NCBI RefSeq assembly: GCF_014652335.1
Contig: NZ_BMYP01000012.1
Location: forward strand, 19,253-83,252
Direction: 5' to 3'
Source: Vogesella fluminis
Lineage (GTDB): Bacteria; Pseudomonadota; Gammaproteobacteria; Burkholderiales; Chromobacteriaceae
Length of the DNA stretch: 64,000 bases
Both the position numbers and the translations under genes were made by a program. The first letter of the stretch is position 1; the number at the start of each line of letters is the position of its first letter. Positions 17,975 through 27,721 of this stretch are shown here, in pieces. The notes beneath the pieces were generated by a model. The model saw nothing but the letters and a program-made list of their open reading frames with translations. It was not told where the DNA came from and made no database searches.

Positions 17975-18585
17975 CAGCTGGCTCCCGACGGGGCGATGCC
18001 GTTCCAGCCGGAATCCATCACCCAGTCATCGCCGCCCAGCGCGTTAAGCTGGAACGGGCGCGGCAGCTGGCCGAGGTCAAGCTCCAGCCGCAGCCGGCCG
18101 CGCAACTGCTGCTGTTCAAGCGGCGACCAGTCGGCGATGTCCATCACCTTCCAGCCGGCAATGCTGCCGACCGCGGCCAGCGCCTCGTCGAGCGAGGTGT
18201 AGTGCTTGGACAGGCCGCCGATGGTGACGCGGTAGCGGCCGGTGAGGCCGTAGTGGCTCAGCTTGAAGCTGAGGCTGGCGGTCGGCTCGAACCAGTGCGA
18301 CAGCTGCTGCCAGTAGGCCGAGCTGCGCGGCCGCGTCAGCTCGAAGGTCAGACGGAAGGTCAACGGCACGCCCTGTTGCAGTGCCTGCTGCAGTTGTGCG
18401 GGCAACATGATGCGGTAACGGCTGGCCACGCTGAGCGCGCCGTCCTGCGCCTCCAGCTGCAGCCGCTGCGCCACGATGCCGTCGGCGGCGTGGCACAGCC
18501 CGGCCTGCGCCAGCAGCAGCAGGCTGGCGAGCAACAGCAGCTGTCGCTTAAGCTTTTTCCAGCAGCGCGTAGTAGAAACCGTCAT
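17974..18585 (-). CDS. DUF4390 family exported protein
   Basis: A 203-residue protein with an N-terminal signal peptide (MTVSTTRCWKKLKRQ then LLLLASLLLLAQAGLCHA) and a beta-rich mature part including FRLTFELTRPRSSAYW and GLTGRYRVTIGGLSKHY. It matches the DUF4390 family, which sits between rsmB and ntrY in many betaproteobacteria; function unknown. Start chosen at the ATG that gives the signal peptide, which overlaps the rsmB 3' end by 38 bases. Confidence 0.85.
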   Translation of the reverse strand: MTVSTTRCWKKLKRQLLLLASLLLLAQAGLCHAADGIVAQRLQLEAQDGALSVASRYRIMLPAQLQQALQQGVPLTFRLTFELTRPRSSAYWQQLSHWFEPTASLSFKLSHYGLTGRYRVTIGGLSKHYTSLDEALAAVGSIAGWKVMDIADWSPLEQQQLRGRLRLELDLGQLPRPFQLNALGGDDWVMDSGWNGIAPSGAS

Positions 18586-19795
18586 GGTCTGCCGAGGGCA
18601 AGAGTTGTTCGGAGCCGGCCAGGCGTGCATCCGGATGACGCTGCAGGAAGGCGTCCAGCTGTTGCTGGTTCTCCTCCGGCATGATCGAGCAGGTGGCGTA
18701 CAGCAGCTTGCCGCCCTTGGCCAGCAGCGGCCACAACGCGTCCACCATCGCCGCCTGTTGCTGGCCCAGCGCGGCGAAATCGTCCGGCCGGCGCAGCCAC
18801 TTGATGTCCGGATTGCGGCGCACCACGCCGCTGGCCGAGCACGGCACGTCGGCGAGGATGCGGTCGAACGGCACGCCGTCCCACCAGCTGTCCGGCTTGG
18901 CGGCATCGGCTGCGGCCAACGTTGCGGTCAGCTGCAGGCGCGCCAGGTTCTCGGCCACGCGCTCCAGCCGCGTCGCGTCGATGTCCAGCGCGGTGAGCTG
19001 AATATCGGCCAACTCCAGCAAATGACCGCTCTTGCCGCCGGGGGCGGCGCAGGCATCCAGCACCCGCATGCCGTCGGCGATATCCAGCCGCAGCGCTGCC
19101 TGTTGCGCGCCGAAGTCCTGCACCGACACGCGACCCTCGGCAAAACCCGGCAGGTCGCGCACATTGCACGGTGCATCCAGCTTCACCGCGTAGTCGCCGA
19201 GCGCCTTGGCGCCGCGACCGGACGCCTGCAGCGCCTCGACGTAGCCGGCGGCGGTGCCGTGGCGGCGATTGATGCGCAGCGTCATCGGCGGATGGCGGTT
19301 GCTCTTTTCCAGGATGTCGGTCCAGCGCGTCGGATAGGCGGCGCGCACCTTCTGCACCCACCAGCGCGGGTGGTTGTAGCGCGCCTCGTTGTCGGCCTGG
19401 GCATCGGCCAGCAGCTGGTCCTTGTTGCGCAGGAAGTTGCGCAGCACGCCGTTGACCAGCCCCTTGAGGCGGCCGGCGGCCAGGTCCTGCGCCAGCGTCA
19501 CCGCCTGGTCGACCACCGCGTACGGTGCGGCGCGGGTGTGGATCAGCTGGTACAGCGCCACCAGCAGCAGGCGCTCGACATCCACCGCCGGCAGCGGCTT
19601 GGGCACCAGGGCCCGCAGGATGAAGCGCAACTGGCCGAGATTGCGCAGGCTGCCGTAGGCGATGTCCTGTAGCGCGCCGCGCTCGCCAGGCGTCAGGGTC
19701 TCGCTGCGCTGGATATTGCCCAGCGCCCCGGTCAGGGTACGCCCTTCTTCTACACGCGCAATGATGCCCGCGGCCAACTCCTGGATTCGATGCAT
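18548..19795 (-). CDS. rsmB: 16S rRNA (cytosine-967-C5)-methyltransferase
   Basis: SAM-dependent RNA methyltransferase. N-terminal NusB-like domain (about 1-140), then the Rossmann catalytic domain with the SAM motif VLDACAAPGGKSGHLLEL (about 240), ADVPCSASGVVRRNPDIKW holding one catalytic Cys, and LLYATCSIMPEEN holding the other. The ATG at 19795 (MHRIQELAAGII) gives 415 residues, close to E. coli RsmB. A core motif copy lies inside at 18912. Upstream gene is htpX, with a hairpin between. Confidence 0.93.
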   Translation of the reverse strand: MHRIQELAAGIIARVEEGRTLTGALGNIQRSETLTPGERGALQDIAYGSLRNLGQLRFILRALVPKPLPAVDVERLLLVALYQLIHTRAAPYAVVDQAVTLAQDLAAGRLKGLVNGVLRNFLRNKDQLLADAQADNEARYNHPRWWVQKVRAAYPTRWTDILEKSNRHPPMTLRINRRHGTAAGYVEALQASGRGAKALGDYAVKLDAPCNVRDLPGFAEGRVSVQDFGAQQAALRLDIADGMRVLDACAAPGGKSGHLLELADIQLTALDIDATRLERVAENLARLQLTATLAAADAAKPDSWWDGVPFDRILADVPCSASGVVRRNPDIKWLRRPDDFAALGQQQAAMVDALWPLLAKGGKLLYATCSIMPEENQQQLDAFLQRHPDARLAGSEQLLPSADHDGFYYALLEKA

Positions 19796-19821
19796 GTCAG
19801 TCTGGTTCTTTCCAATGAAAC

Positions 19822-19852
19822 CGGCCACCGTTCGCACAGGGAACGGTGGCCG
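19822..19852. terminator. Hairpin between htpX and rsmB
   Basis: A 12-bp perfect GC-rich stem (CGGCCACCGTTC / GAACGGTGGCCG) with a 7-base loop lies 28 bases past the htpX stop. In the sense (minus) direction the T-run after it is short, so termination may be partial. Confidence 0.6.
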
Positions 19853-19879
19853 TTTTAAATAATGGTGCAATGATACCGG

Positions 19880-20734
19880 TCAGCGACCGTTGCGCGCTAT
19901 CTGATTGAGGCGGGCGATGCGCTCCTCGGTGTGCGGGTGGGTGCGGAACAGGCTGCTGAGGCCACCACCGGACAGCGGGTTGATGATCATCATCTGCGCC
20001 GTTTCCGGATGTGCCTCGGCCGCCGGCATGATGCGGCCCTGCGCGTAGTACTCGATCTTCTGCAGCGCGCTGGCCAGCGCCAGCGGATCGCCGCTGATTT
20101 CGGCGCCGCCTCGGTCGGCCTCGAATTCGCGCGCGCGCGAGATCGCCATCTGGATCAGGCTGGCCGCCAGCGGTGCCAGCAGCGCCACCGCGATGCTGGC
20201 GATCGGGTTGGCCGGGCGCCCTTCCTCGTCACGGCCGCCGAAGAACATCGCGAAGTTGGCCAGCGCCGAGATGGCACCGGCCATGGTGGCGCTGATGGTG
20301 GAGATCAGCGTGTCGCGGTGCTTGACGTGGGCCAGCTCGTGCGCCATCACCCCGCGCAGCTCCTGGTAGCTGAGCAGGCGCATGATGCCGGTGGTGGCGG
20401 CCACCGCCGCGTGCTCCGGATTGCGGCCGGTGGCGAACGCGTTCGGCTGCTCCTCGTGGATCACGTACACGCGCGGCATCGGCATCTGCGCGCGCTGCGC
20501 CAGCTCGGCCACCATGTTGTACAGCTCCGGCGCGGTGCGGGCATCCACCTCCTGCGCGTTGTACATGCGCAACACCATTTTGTCGGAGTTCCAGTAGGCA
20601 AACACGTTCATCACGCCGCCGAACAGCAAGGCCAGCAGCATGCCGCTCTGGCCGCCGATCATGCCGCCGATCATGCCGAACAGCGCCACGATCGCGGCCA
20701 TCAGGATGGTGGTTTTCAGCCAGTTAAAGCCCAT
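19880..20734 (-). CDS. htpX: Membrane zinc metalloprotease HtpX
   Basis: M48 family protease of the inner membrane that degrades damaged membrane proteins. N-terminal membrane pair (about 5-30 and 33-50), zinc site HELAH in [14 protein letters not shown] (about 135), further hydrophobic segments at 150-200 and the downstream Glu ligand region [13 protein letters not shown]. Start at the ATG of [13 protein letters not shown], preceded by GAGGA; 284 residues, the normal size. Confidence 0.94.
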   Translation of the reverse strand: MGFNWLKTTILMAAIVALFGMIGGMIGGQSGMLLALLFGGVMNVFAYWNSDKMVLRMYNAQEVDARTAPELYNMVAELAQRAQMPMPRVYVIHEEQPNAFATGRNPEHAAVAATTGIMRLLSYQELRGVMAHELAHVKHRDTLISTISATMAGAISALANFAMFFGGRDEEGRPANPIASIAVALLAPLAASLIQMAISRAREFEADRGGAEISGDPLALASALQKIEYYAQGRIMPAAEAHPETAQMMIINPLSGGGLSSLFRTHPHTEERIARLNQIARNGR

Positions 20735-20799
20735 TGCGTCCTCCTTTGTACAAATGTGCAAAGCCATGCCTCCGATATGGGGTCATCGGCATTGGAATA

Positions 20800-21720
20800 T
20801 CAAGCCCCGAGCCGGGTTCCCGCCAGCGCACTGCGACCGGCGACAAACTCGCGTGCGGCCAACCTTTTGCCGCCGGCGGCCTGCAGCCGGGTCAGCACCA
20901 GCAGGCCGCTACCTGTGCCGACCACCACGCCGTCGGCATCGGCGCGCAGCACTTCGCCGGCCGGTGCCGTACCGGCGACGGCGTGCGCCTGCCACAGCTT
21001 CAGCGCCTCGCCACCCAAGAGCGTGTGCGCGCCCGGCGCAGGGTTGTAGGCGCGGATGGCGCGGGCGATGTCGGCCGCCGGCTGCGTCCAGTCGATGCGC
21101 GCCTCGTCCTTGCTCAGCTTGGCGGCGTAGGTGACACCCTCTTCCGGCTGCGGCTGCGGCGTGCAGGCATCCAGCTGCGCCAGGGTGGCGACGATAGCGT
21201 CGGCGCCGAGCACGGCCAGCTTGTCGTGCAGGCTGGCGGCGGAATCGTCGGCCGTAATCGGCAGCGGGTGGATGCTCAGCATGTCACCGGTATCGAGGCC
21301 GACGTCCATCTGCATGATGGTGATACCGGTTTTGGCGTCGCCGGCGAGGATGGCGCGCTGGATCGGTGCCGCGCCACGCCAGCGCGGCAGCAGCGAGGCG
21401 TGGATGTTCAGGCAGCCGCGCGCCGGCATGTCCAGCACCGCCTTGGGCAGCAGCAGGCCGTAGGCGGCCACCACCATCACCTCGGCGCCGACCTCGGCCA
21501 CCAGCGCCTGCGCTTCCGGCGTCTTCAGCGTCAGCGGCTGCTCCACGCGCAGGCCGTGCTGCAGCGCCAGCTCCTTCACCGGGCTGGGCTTCAGCTTCAT
21601 GCCGCGCCCGGCCGGACGGTCCGGCTGCGTCAGCACCAGCGCGATGTCGTGGCCGGCGTCAAGCAGCGCCTGCAAGGCAGCGGCGGCGAATACCGGCGTA
21701 CCGGCAAAAATCAGTTTCAT
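20800..21720 (-). CDS. fmt: Methionyl-tRNA formyltransferase
   Basis: Formylates the initiator Met-tRNA. The 306-residue product has the N-terminal signature [20 protein letters not shown], the catalytic region [22 protein letters not shown] with Asn-His and the later Asp in [14 protein letters not shown], and a C-terminal OB-like domain. It follows def with a 70-base gap containing an inverted motif palindrome. A reverse motif copy is at 20855. Confidence 0.95.
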   Translation of the reverse strand: MKLIFAGTPVFAAAALQALLDAGHDIALVLTQPDRPAGRGMKLKPSPVKELALQHGLRVEQPLTLKTPEAQALVAEVGAEVMVVAAYGLLLPKAVLDMPARGCLNIHASLLPRWRGAAPIQRAILAGDAKTGITIMQMDVGLDTGDMLSIHPLPITADDSAASLHDKLAVLGADAIVATLAQLDACTPQPQPEEGVTYAAKLSKDEARIDWTQPAADIARAIRAYNPAPGAHTLLGGEALKLWQAHAVAGTAPAGEVLRADADGVVVGTGSGLLVLTRLQAAGGKRLAAREFVAGRSALAGTRLGA

Positions 21721-21768
21721 CGGGAATCCTCAAATGCAACGGGGCACGACTGGCGTGCCCCGCATCAG

Positions 21769-21786
21769 GCGGCCAACGTTGGCCGC
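21769..21786. repeat. Palindromic motif pair between def and fmt
   Basis: Reverse and forward copies of the 9-base core abut with no gap (21769-21777 and 21778-21786), forming an 18-bp perfect palindrome centred on AACGTT, 4 bases past the def stop. Confidence 0.8.
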
Positions 21787-21790
21787 ACGC

Positions 21791-22294
21791 TTACAGGGTG
21801 TGCTTCTCGCGCTTTTTCATCTTGGTGCGGATGCGCGCCTGCTTCAGTTCGGACAGGTATTCGACGAATACCTTGCCGTCGAGGTGATCCACCTCGTGCT
21901 GCAGGCAGATCGCCAGCAGGCCGCCGCTTTCCAGCTCGAAGAATTCACCCCTGGCATCCTGTGCACGCACCTTGACGTGCTCGGCGCGGGTCACCTTGTC
22001 GTAGATGCCGGGTACCGACAGGCAGCCTTCCTCGTACACCGTCTCGCCGTCCTTGTGCAGGAACTCCGGGTTGATGAACACGCGCGGCTCGTTGCGGTCC
22101 TCGGAGATATCGATCACGATCAGGCGCTGGTGGAAGTCCACCTGCGTCGCCGCCAGGCCGATGCCCTTGGCCTCGTACATGGTCTCGAACATATTGTCGA
22201 TCTGCAGCTGCAGTGCGCTGTCGAAGCTGGTTACCGGCCGGGCGACCTTATGCAAGCGCGGGTCGGGATAATGCAGAATGTTGAGCAGTGCCAT
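21791..22294 (-). CDS. def: Peptide deformylase
   Basis: Fe/Zn hydrolase that removes the formyl group from nascent proteins. All three family motifs are present: GIGLAATQV (about 45), EEGCLSVPG (about 88) and QHEVDHLDG (about 131), supplying the Cys and two His metal ligands. The ATG of [14 protein letters not shown] at 22294 gives 167 residues. Divergent from the LysM gene, with 115 bases between. Confidence 0.95.
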   Translation of the reverse strand: MALLNILHYPDPRLHKVARPVTSFDSALQLQIDNMFETMYEAKGIGLAATQVDFHQRLIVIDISEDRNEPRVFINPEFLHKDGETVYEEGCLSVPGIYDKVTRAEHVKVRAQDARGEFFELESGGLLAICLQHEVDHLDGKVFVEYLSELKQARIRTKMKKREKHTL

Positions 22295-22409
22295 AATCAA
22301 ACCGTATTCCAGTTGTAGGATGCCGTAACGGGCAACGATAATGTTGCCAGCATCCGGTTTCACCATAATTTCCTGAGCCAGTGCCGGCCAGATGGGGTCA
22401 TTCACCAAA

Positions 22410-23426
22410 ATGTTCAAAGCCATTATACCGCTCATCCTTGCGCTGGGCCTGTCTGCCACGGCATTTGCCGACACCCTGGTGCTGCGGCCGGACGCGCCGC
22501 CGCGCTACGAGGTCAAGCGCGGCGACACGCTGTGGGACATCTCCGGCCGCTACCTGACCGCACCGTGGAAATGGCCGCAGCTGTGGGACATGAACCGCGA
22601 CGAGGTGAAAAACCCGCACTGGATCTACCCCGGCAACGTGCTGTACTTGGAGATGGTCGACGGCAAGCCGCGGCTGCGCCTGGACAGCAGCGCGCTGCGC
22701 GTGGTCAAGCTGTCGCCGCGGGTGCGCACCGAGCAGCTGGACAGCGCCATTCCCACCATCCCGGCCAGGATCATTGATCCCTTCCTCAAGCGCCCGCTGC
22801 TGATCGAGGACGAGGCCAGCTACCTGCAGTCGCCGAAGATCATCGCCGGCCCCGACAACCGCGTGATCCTGTCCACCACCGACCGCGCCTACAGCCAGGG
22901 GCTGGATGCCGGCGGCCTGTGGCAGGCCTACCGCCTGGGGCGCACCATCACCGACCCGGACAGCGGCGAGGTGCTCGGCCACGAGGCCACCTACGGCGGC
23001 GACCTGATGGTCGACAAGCTGGACGAGGTGTCCACCCTCAGCGTGCGCAAGATCGCGGAAGAAGTGCTGGTCGGCGACCACCTGCTGAAGAGCCTGCCGG
23101 CACCCTTGCTCAACTACACCCCGCACGAGCCGCCGCCGGAGCTGGAAGGCCGCATCGTCACCAGCTACGCCGGCGTCAACGAGATCGGCCAGCAGTTCAA
23201 CGTGCTGATCAACCGCGGCGCGCGCGACGGCGTCGAGGTCGGCCACGTGTTCGGCGTCTACCGCGCGCCGCGCCAGGTCAGCGTCGACAAGAAGCAGCAG
23301 GTGATCCTGCCCAGCGAGAAGGTCGGCCGCCTGATCGTGTTCCGCGTGTTCAACAAGGCGTCCTACGCGCTGGTGCTGGACGCCACCCAGCCTATCCTGG
23401 TCAAGGACCGCATCGCGCAACCGTGA
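22410..23426 (+). CDS. LysM domain protein, exported
   Basis: A 338-residue envelope protein with a signal peptide ([20 protein letters not shown]) and an N-terminal LysM peptidoglycan-binding domain at about 32-82 ([30 protein letters not shown]). The rest has no recognised domain but looks beta-rich. It immediately precedes dprA, as in many betaproteobacteria; the dprA GTG overlaps its stop codon. Confidence 0.88.
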   Translation: MFKAIIPLILALGLSATAFADTLVLRPDAPPRYEVKRGDTLWDISGRYLTAPWKWPQLWDMNRDEVKNPHWIYPGNVLYLEMVDGKPRLRLDSSALRVVKLSPRVRTEQLDSAIPTIPARIIDPFLKRPLLIEDEASYLQSPKIIAGPDNRVILSTTDRAYSQGLDAGGLWQAYRLGRTITDPDSGEVLGHEATYGGDLMVDKLDEVSTLSVRKIAEEVLVGDHLLKSLPAPLLNYTPHEPPPELEGRIVTSYAGVNEIGQQFNVLINRGARDGVEVGHVFGVYRAPRQVSVDKKQQVILPSEKVGRLIVFRVFNKASYALVLDATQPILVKDRIAQP

Positions 23427-24532
23427 GCCCGCAATCCCTGCTCGACTGGGCCACGCTGGCGCTAACCCCCGGCATCGGCCCGCAACGCTTCCTGCAGCTG
23501 CTGCAACGCTTCGGCGATGCCGGCAGCGCAGCCCATGCCGGCCACGGCCAGCTGCGCGACATCCTCGACGGCAAGACGCTGGCGGCACTGGACGCCGGTG
23601 ACGGCGCCCGCGCCGCCGAGGCGGCGCTGCAGTGGGCCGAGGGTGCGGACTGCCACCTGCTGACGCTCAACGACGACGACTACCCGTGCCAGCTGGCCGA
23701 GGCCGGCAGCGCCCCGCCGCTGCTGTTCGCCCGCGGCCGGCGCAGCCTGCTGGCGCAGCCGATGCTGGCGGTGGTCGGCAGTCGCCACGCCACGCCGCAG
23801 GGCGCGGACAATGCCCGCGACTTTTCCCAAAGGTTGGCCGCGCACGGCTACAGCATCGTCAGCGGCCTGGCCGGCGGCATCGACGCCGCCGCGCACGAGG
23901 GTGCGCTGCCCGAGGCCGGCAGCACCATCGCCGTGATCGGCACCGGCATCGACCGCGTCTATCCGGCGCGCAACCGCGAACTGGCGCACCGCATCGCCGG
24001 CCACGGCCTGATCCTGTCCGAATTCGCGCTCGGCACCCCGCCGCTGGCCGGCCACTTCCCGCAGCGCAACCGCATCATCGCCGGCCTCGCCCGCGGCTGC
24101 CTGGTGGTCGAGGCCGCGCCGCAGAGCGGCTCGCTGATCACCGCGCGGCTGGCGCTGGAAGCCGGCCGCGACGTGATGGCCATCCCCGGCTCCATCCACA
24201 ACCCGCAGGCGCGCGGCTGCCACCGCCTGATCCGGGACGGCGCGCGGCTGGTAGAGAGCGCCGACGACGTGCTGGACGAGATCGGCCGCCTGCCTGCGGC
24301 CCCCGCCGTCGACGCCGCGGCCATGCCCGCCGCCGGCAGCGCCGACGCGCACCCCTTGCTGGCCGCCATCGGCTACGACCCGGCAGATGCCGACACCCTG
24401 GCGGCACGACTCAAGTTGACGGCAGGGGAGCTTTACGCGATGCTTCTTGAGCTTGAGCTGGCCGGACACATCGAAAGTCTGGACGGCGGGCGCTACCAGC
24501 GCCGATCACCGGCGCCAAGCCGTCCCACCTAA
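23423..24532 (+). CDS. dprA: DNA-processing protein DprA (Smf)
   Basis: Single-stranded-DNA-binding protein that loads RecA during natural transformation. An N-terminal SAM-like region (about 1-80) is followed by the Rossmann-like core: VVGSRHATPQGADNARDF, IVSGLAGGIDAAAHEGAL, AVIGTGIDRVYPARNREL, FPQRNRIIAGLARGCLVVEAA and LITARLALEAGRDVMAIPG. A C-terminal winged-helix segment follows. Start is a GTG at 23423 overlapping the upstream TGA (GTGA); 369 residues. A copy of the dispersed motif lies inside at 23833, notable for a competence gene. Confidence 0.94.
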   Translation: MSPQSLLDWATLALTPGIGPQRFLQLLQRFGDAGSAAHAGHGQLRDILDGKTLAALDAGDGARAAEAALQWAEGADCHLLTLNDDDYPCQLAEAGSAPPLLFARGRRSLLAQPMLAVVGSRHATPQGADNARDFSQRLAAHGYSIVSGLAGGIDAAAHEGALPEAGSTIAVIGTGIDRVYPARNRELAHRIAGHGLILSEFALGTPPLAGHFPQRNRIIAGLARGCLVVEAAPQSGSLITARLALEAGRDVMAIPGSIHNPQARGCHRLIRDGARLVESADDVLDEIGRLPAAPAVDAAAMPAAGSADAHPLLAAIGYDPADADTLAARLKLTAGELYAMLLELELAGHIESLDGGRYQRRSPAPSRPT

Positions 24533-24550
24533 CCCGATGATTAAATAACG

Positions 24551-25009
24551 ATGTTTGATGTTCTCGCCTATCTTCTCGAAGAATTCAACGACCCTGCAGC
24601 CTGCCCGGAACGTGACGACCTCGGTCGCCAGCTGGCGGCGGCCGGCTTTGAAAACGAGGAAATCAGCGACGCACTGGACTGGCTGGACGGCCTGAACCAG
24701 CTCAACGACGGCAGCTACGACGGTGCCGACGCCGGCAGCGGTTTCCGCTGCTTCAGCGCGGAAGAAAACGCCCGCCTCAGCGGCGAGATCCGCGGCCTGA
24801 TCCTGTTCCTGGAAGCCAACGGCGCGCTGTCGCCGGCGCAGCGCGAAATGCTGATCGACCGCCTGCTGGCGATGCCGGACGACGAGATCTCCCTGCCCAG
24901 CGCCAAGCTGGCGGCACTGATGGTGCTGTGGGCACAAGGTGCGGAACTGCCGATCCTGCTCGGCGAAGACCTGCTGTGTGCGCTGCACGGCGAACCCACG
25001 ATGCAGTAA
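24551..25009 (+). CDS. smg: Smg family protein (DUF494)
   Basis: Small acidic protein of 152 residues, family Smg, usually found next to dprA; function unknown. The N terminus MFDVLAYLLEEFND and the EISDALDWLDGL and LNDGSYDG segments are typical. It starts 18 bases after dprA. The stop codon TAA overlaps the left boundary of a MITE-like element, so the transposon landed exactly at the end of the gene. Confidence 0.9.
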   Translation: MFDVLAYLLEEFNDPAACPERDDLGRQLAAAGFENEEISDALDWLDGLNQLNDGSYDGADAGSGFRCFSAEENARLSGEIRGLILFLEANGALSPAQREMLIDRLLAMPDDEISLPSAKLAALMVLWAQGAELPILLGEDLLCALHGEPTMQ

Positions 25010-25149
25010 GAACGTGTTCACGATCTAGCGAGCTAGAGCGAGACAAGGCGAAAACGGCTGAGGAAGCGGAGTTTACAAGTAGTAAATGAGCATTCCGAAG
25101 CCGTTTTCAACGCAGTATTGCCGAAGCGCAGCAGATCGCGAACAGGTTC
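25010..25149. mobile_element. MITE-like non-autonomous element, about 140 bp
   Basis: Imperfect terminal inverted repeats of 17 bp (GAACGTGTTCACGATCT at 25010-25026; AGATCGCGAACAGGTTC at 25133-25149; two mismatches) are flanked by TAA on both sides, consistent with a TA target duplication. Internal arms GAAAACGGCT (25050-25059) and AGCCGTTTTC (25100-25109) extend the symmetry, so the whole element folds into a long hairpin centred near 25080. It encodes no protein. I recall similar elements in other betaproteobacteria but cannot confirm copy number here. Confidence 0.7.
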
Positions 25150-25170
25150 TAAGCCCCGGCTGCGGACCTC

Positions 25171-25185
25171 AAAGGTTGGCCGCAG
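25171..25185 (+). repeat. Single dispersed motif copy upstream of topA
   Basis: AAAGGTTGGCCGCAG, an intergenic single copy of the window-wide motif (core 25175-25183), between the MITE-like element and the terminator before topA. Confidence 0.75.
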
Positions 25186-25201
25186 CGGAAAAACGCCCGA
25201 T

Positions 25202-25230
25202 CAAGAGCGCAAACCTTGCGCTCTTGTTTT
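25202..25230 (+). terminator. Terminator of the dprA-smg transcript
   Basis: CAAGAGCGCAA and TTGCGCTCTTG form an 11-bp stem with a 3-base loop followed by TTTT and more T-rich sequence. It lies beyond the MITE-like element and before topA. Confidence 0.82.
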
Positions 25231-25288
25231 GTTTGATGAATACACAATATTGTCGTGCCCCCCGGCGCACTACCGAAAACAGACCGTT

Positions 25289-27583
25289 ATGCCCTCAAAC
25301 CTGCTGATTGTCGAATCGCCGTCCAAGGCGAAAACGCTGAAAAAATACCTGGGTCCGGACTTCGAAGTCCTCGCCTCCTACGGTCACGTCCGCGACCTGG
25401 TGCCGAAGAACGGCGCCGTCGATCCGGAAAAAGACTTCGCGATGAAATACCAGGTCGTGGCGCGCAACAGCAAGCACGTTGATGCCATCGTCAAGGCAGT
25501 GGCCGAGGTGGACCATGTCTATCTGGCAACTGACCCGGACCGCGAAGGCGAGGCCATTTCCTGGCACCTAGTGGAAATCCTCAACAAGAAAAAACTGCTC
25601 AAGGACAAGACCGCGCAGCGCGTGGTGTTCCACGAGATCACCAAGAACGCGGTGCTGGACGCCATCGCCAACCCGCGCGCCATCGCGCAGGACCTGGTCG
25701 ACGCGCAGCAGGCGCGCCGCGCGCTGGATTACCTGGTCGGCTTCAACCTGTCGCCGCTGCTGTGGAAGAAAATCCGCCGCGGCCTGTCCGCCGGCCGCGT
25801 GCAAAGCCCGGCGCTGCGCCTGATCTGCGAACGCGAGAACGAGATCAAGGCCTTCGTCGAACAGGAATACTGGTCGGTGCACCTGGACAGCCACAAGGGT
25901 CGCACCAAGTTCAGCGCCAAGCTGACCACGCTGGCCGGTACCCGGCTCGACCAGTTCGCGCTGCCGAACGAAGCGGAACAGGCCGGCGTGCTGGCCCGGC
26001 TGCAGGGCCACGACGCGGTGGTCACCAGCATCGAGAAGAAAAAGAAATCGCGCAGCCCGGCCGCGCCGTTCACCACCTCGACGCTGCAGCAGGAGGCGGT
26101 GCGCAAGCTGGGCATGACCACCGACCGCGCGATGCGTACCGCGCAGCAGCTGTACGAAGGCGTGGACATCGGCCAGGGCACCGTCGGCCTGATCACCTAT
26201 ATGCGTACCGACTCGGTGGCGCTGGCGGGCGAGGCGGTCGAGGAAATCCGCGGCTACATCGGCGAGCGCTTCGATGCGGAGCACCTGCCGAAGAACCCGG
26301 TGGCGTACAAGAACAAGTCCAAGAACGCGCAAGAGGCGCACGAGGCGGTGCGGCCAACCTCCATCCTGCGCACGCCGGAGGCGATGAAGCCATTCCTGAC
26401 CTCCGACCAGTTCAAGCTCTACGACATGATCTGGAAACGGACGCTGGCCTGCCAGATGGCCCCGGCCAAGTTCGACACCACCAGCGTCGACATCAGCGTC
26501 GGCGACGGCATCTTCCGCGCCAGCGGCCAGGTACTGGTGTTCGCCGGCTTCCTGTCGGTGTACGAGGAAGACGTGGACGACGCCGAGGACGAGGAAAACG
26601 CCAAGCTGCCGCTGCTGAACGAAGGCGACGCGCTGCCGGTGGACAAGCTCTACGGCGAGCAGCACTTCACCCAGCCGCCACCGCGCTTCTCCGAAGCCTC
26701 GCTGGTGAAATCGCTGGAAGAATTCGGCATCGGCCGCCCGTCCACCTACGCCAGCATCATCTCGACGCTGAAGGATCGCGAGTACGTGATCCTGGACAAG
26801 AAGCGCTTCTACCCGACCGACACCGGCGACATCGTCAACAAGTTCCTGACCGAGCACTTCGCCCAGTACGTCGACTACAATTTCACCGCCAAGCTGGAAA
26901 ACCAGCTCGATGAGATTGCCAGCGGCACGCGGCAGTGGGTGCCGGTGATGGACAGTTTCTGGAAGGGGTTCTCCAAGCAGCTGACCGAGAAGGAAGGCAT
27001 CAGCCGCGCCGAAGTCACCACCGAGAGCCTGGACGAAGCCTGCCCGAAATGCAGCAAACCGCTGTCGATCAAGTTCGGCAAGCGCGGCCGTTTCATCGCC
27101 TGTACCGGCTACCCGGACTGCGACTACACCCGCAACGTCGGTGAAACCGCGGAACAGGCCGCCGCCGAGGCGGAGGCACCGACCATCATCGAAGACCGCA
27201 CCTGCCCGGACTGCGGCGGCGAGCTGCACATCAAGAAGGGCCGCTACGGCAAGTTCATCGGCTGCGCCAACTACCCGAAGTGCAAGCACATCGAGCCGCT
27301 GGAAAAACCGCGCGACACCGGCGTGCAGTGCCCGGAATGCAAGACCGGCAGCCTGATCGAGCGCAAGAGCCGCTACGGCAAGCTGTTCTACAGCTGCAAC
27401 ACCTACCCGAAGTGCAAGTACGCCACCTGGAATCCGCCGCTGGCCGAGCCGTGCCCGCAGTGCCACTGGCCGATCCTGACCATCAAGACCACCAAGCGCC
27501 GCGGCACCGAGAAGGTGTGCCCACAGAAGGAATGCGGCTACGCCGAACAGATCGCGCCGCCGGAAGGCAAGGAAGAAGCCTGA
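25289..27583 (+). CDS. topA: DNA topoisomerase I
   Basis: Type IA topoisomerase that relaxes negative supercoils. Toprim domain (LLIVESPSKAKTLKKYLG at the N terminus, ATDPDREGEAISWHL about residue 80), the active-site Tyr in GLITYMRTDSVAL (about 305), then C-terminal zinc-binding modules: CPKC-CTGYPDC, CPDC-CANYPKC, CPEC-CNTYPKC and a final CPQC-CPQKEC. Start at the ATG of MPSNLLIVESP gives 764 residues; longer in-frame starts run back into the MITE-like element. Confidence 0.96.
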   Translation: MPSNLLIVESPSKAKTLKKYLGPDFEVLASYGHVRDLVPKNGAVDPEKDFAMKYQVVARNSKHVDAIVKAVAEVDHVYLATDPDREGEAISWHLVEILNKKKLLKDKTAQRVVFHEITKNAVLDAIANPRAIAQDLVDAQQARRALDYLVGFNLSPLLWKKIRRGLSAGRVQSPALRLICERENEIKAFVEQEYWSVHLDSHKGRTKFSAKLTTLAGTRLDQFALPNEAEQAGVLARLQGHDAVVTSIEKKKKSRSPAAPFTTSTLQQEAVRKLGMTTDRAMRTAQQLYEGVDIGQGTVGLITYMRTDSVALAGEAVEEIRGYIGERFDAEHLPKNPVAYKNKSKNAQEAHEAVRPTSILRTPEAMKPFLTSDQFKLYDMIWKRTLACQMAPAKFDTTSVDISVGDGIFRASGQVLVFAGFLSVYEEDVDDAEDEENAKLPLLNEGDALPVDKLYGEQHFTQPPPRFSEASLVKSLEEFGIGRPSTYASIISTLKDREYVILDKKRFYPTDTGDIVNKFLTEHFAQYVDYNFTAKLENQLDEIASGTRQWVPVMDSFWKGFSKQLTEKEGISRAEVTTESLDEACPKCSKPLSIKFGKRGRFIACTGYPDCDYTRNVGETAEQAAAEAEAPTIIEDRTCPDCGGELHIKKGRYGKFIGCANYPKCKHIEPLEKPRDTGVQCPECKTGSLIERKSRYGKLFYSCNTYPKCKYATWNPPLAEPCPQCHWPILTIKTTKRRGTEKVCPQKECGYAEQIAPPEGKEEA

Positions 27584-27602
27584 TCCCCTCCTGCCCTGCC
27601 AC

Positions 27603-27631
27603 AACGCCGCTGACACCCAGCGGCGTTTTTT
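27603..27631 (+). terminator. Terminator after topA
   Basis: AACGCCGCT and AGCGGCGTT form a 9-bp stem with a 7-base loop, followed by T's up to 27631, beginning 20 bases past the topA stop. Confidence 0.9.
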
Positions 27632-27645
27632 ATGGTCCGTCGCGC

Positions 27646-27667
27646 TTGCGGCCAACGTTGGCCGCAA
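27646..27667. repeat. 22-bp perfect palindrome from two motif copies
   Basis: Reverse core at 27648-27656 abuts forward core at 27657-27665, with matching TT/AA ends, giving a 22-bp perfect palindrome centred on AACGTT. It lies just beyond the topA terminator and before the convergent carbonic-anhydrase-like gene. Confidence 0.85.
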
Positions 27668-27721
27668 CGAAAAACCACCGCAAGGCAGGGCCGGGCGGCG
27701 GTGACGGGAAGCGCGGCAGGC

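Noticed and set aside
25568..27667. 699-codon minus-strand frame opposite topA
   Set aside because: Shadow of topA third-position GC bias; no domain, no ribosome site.
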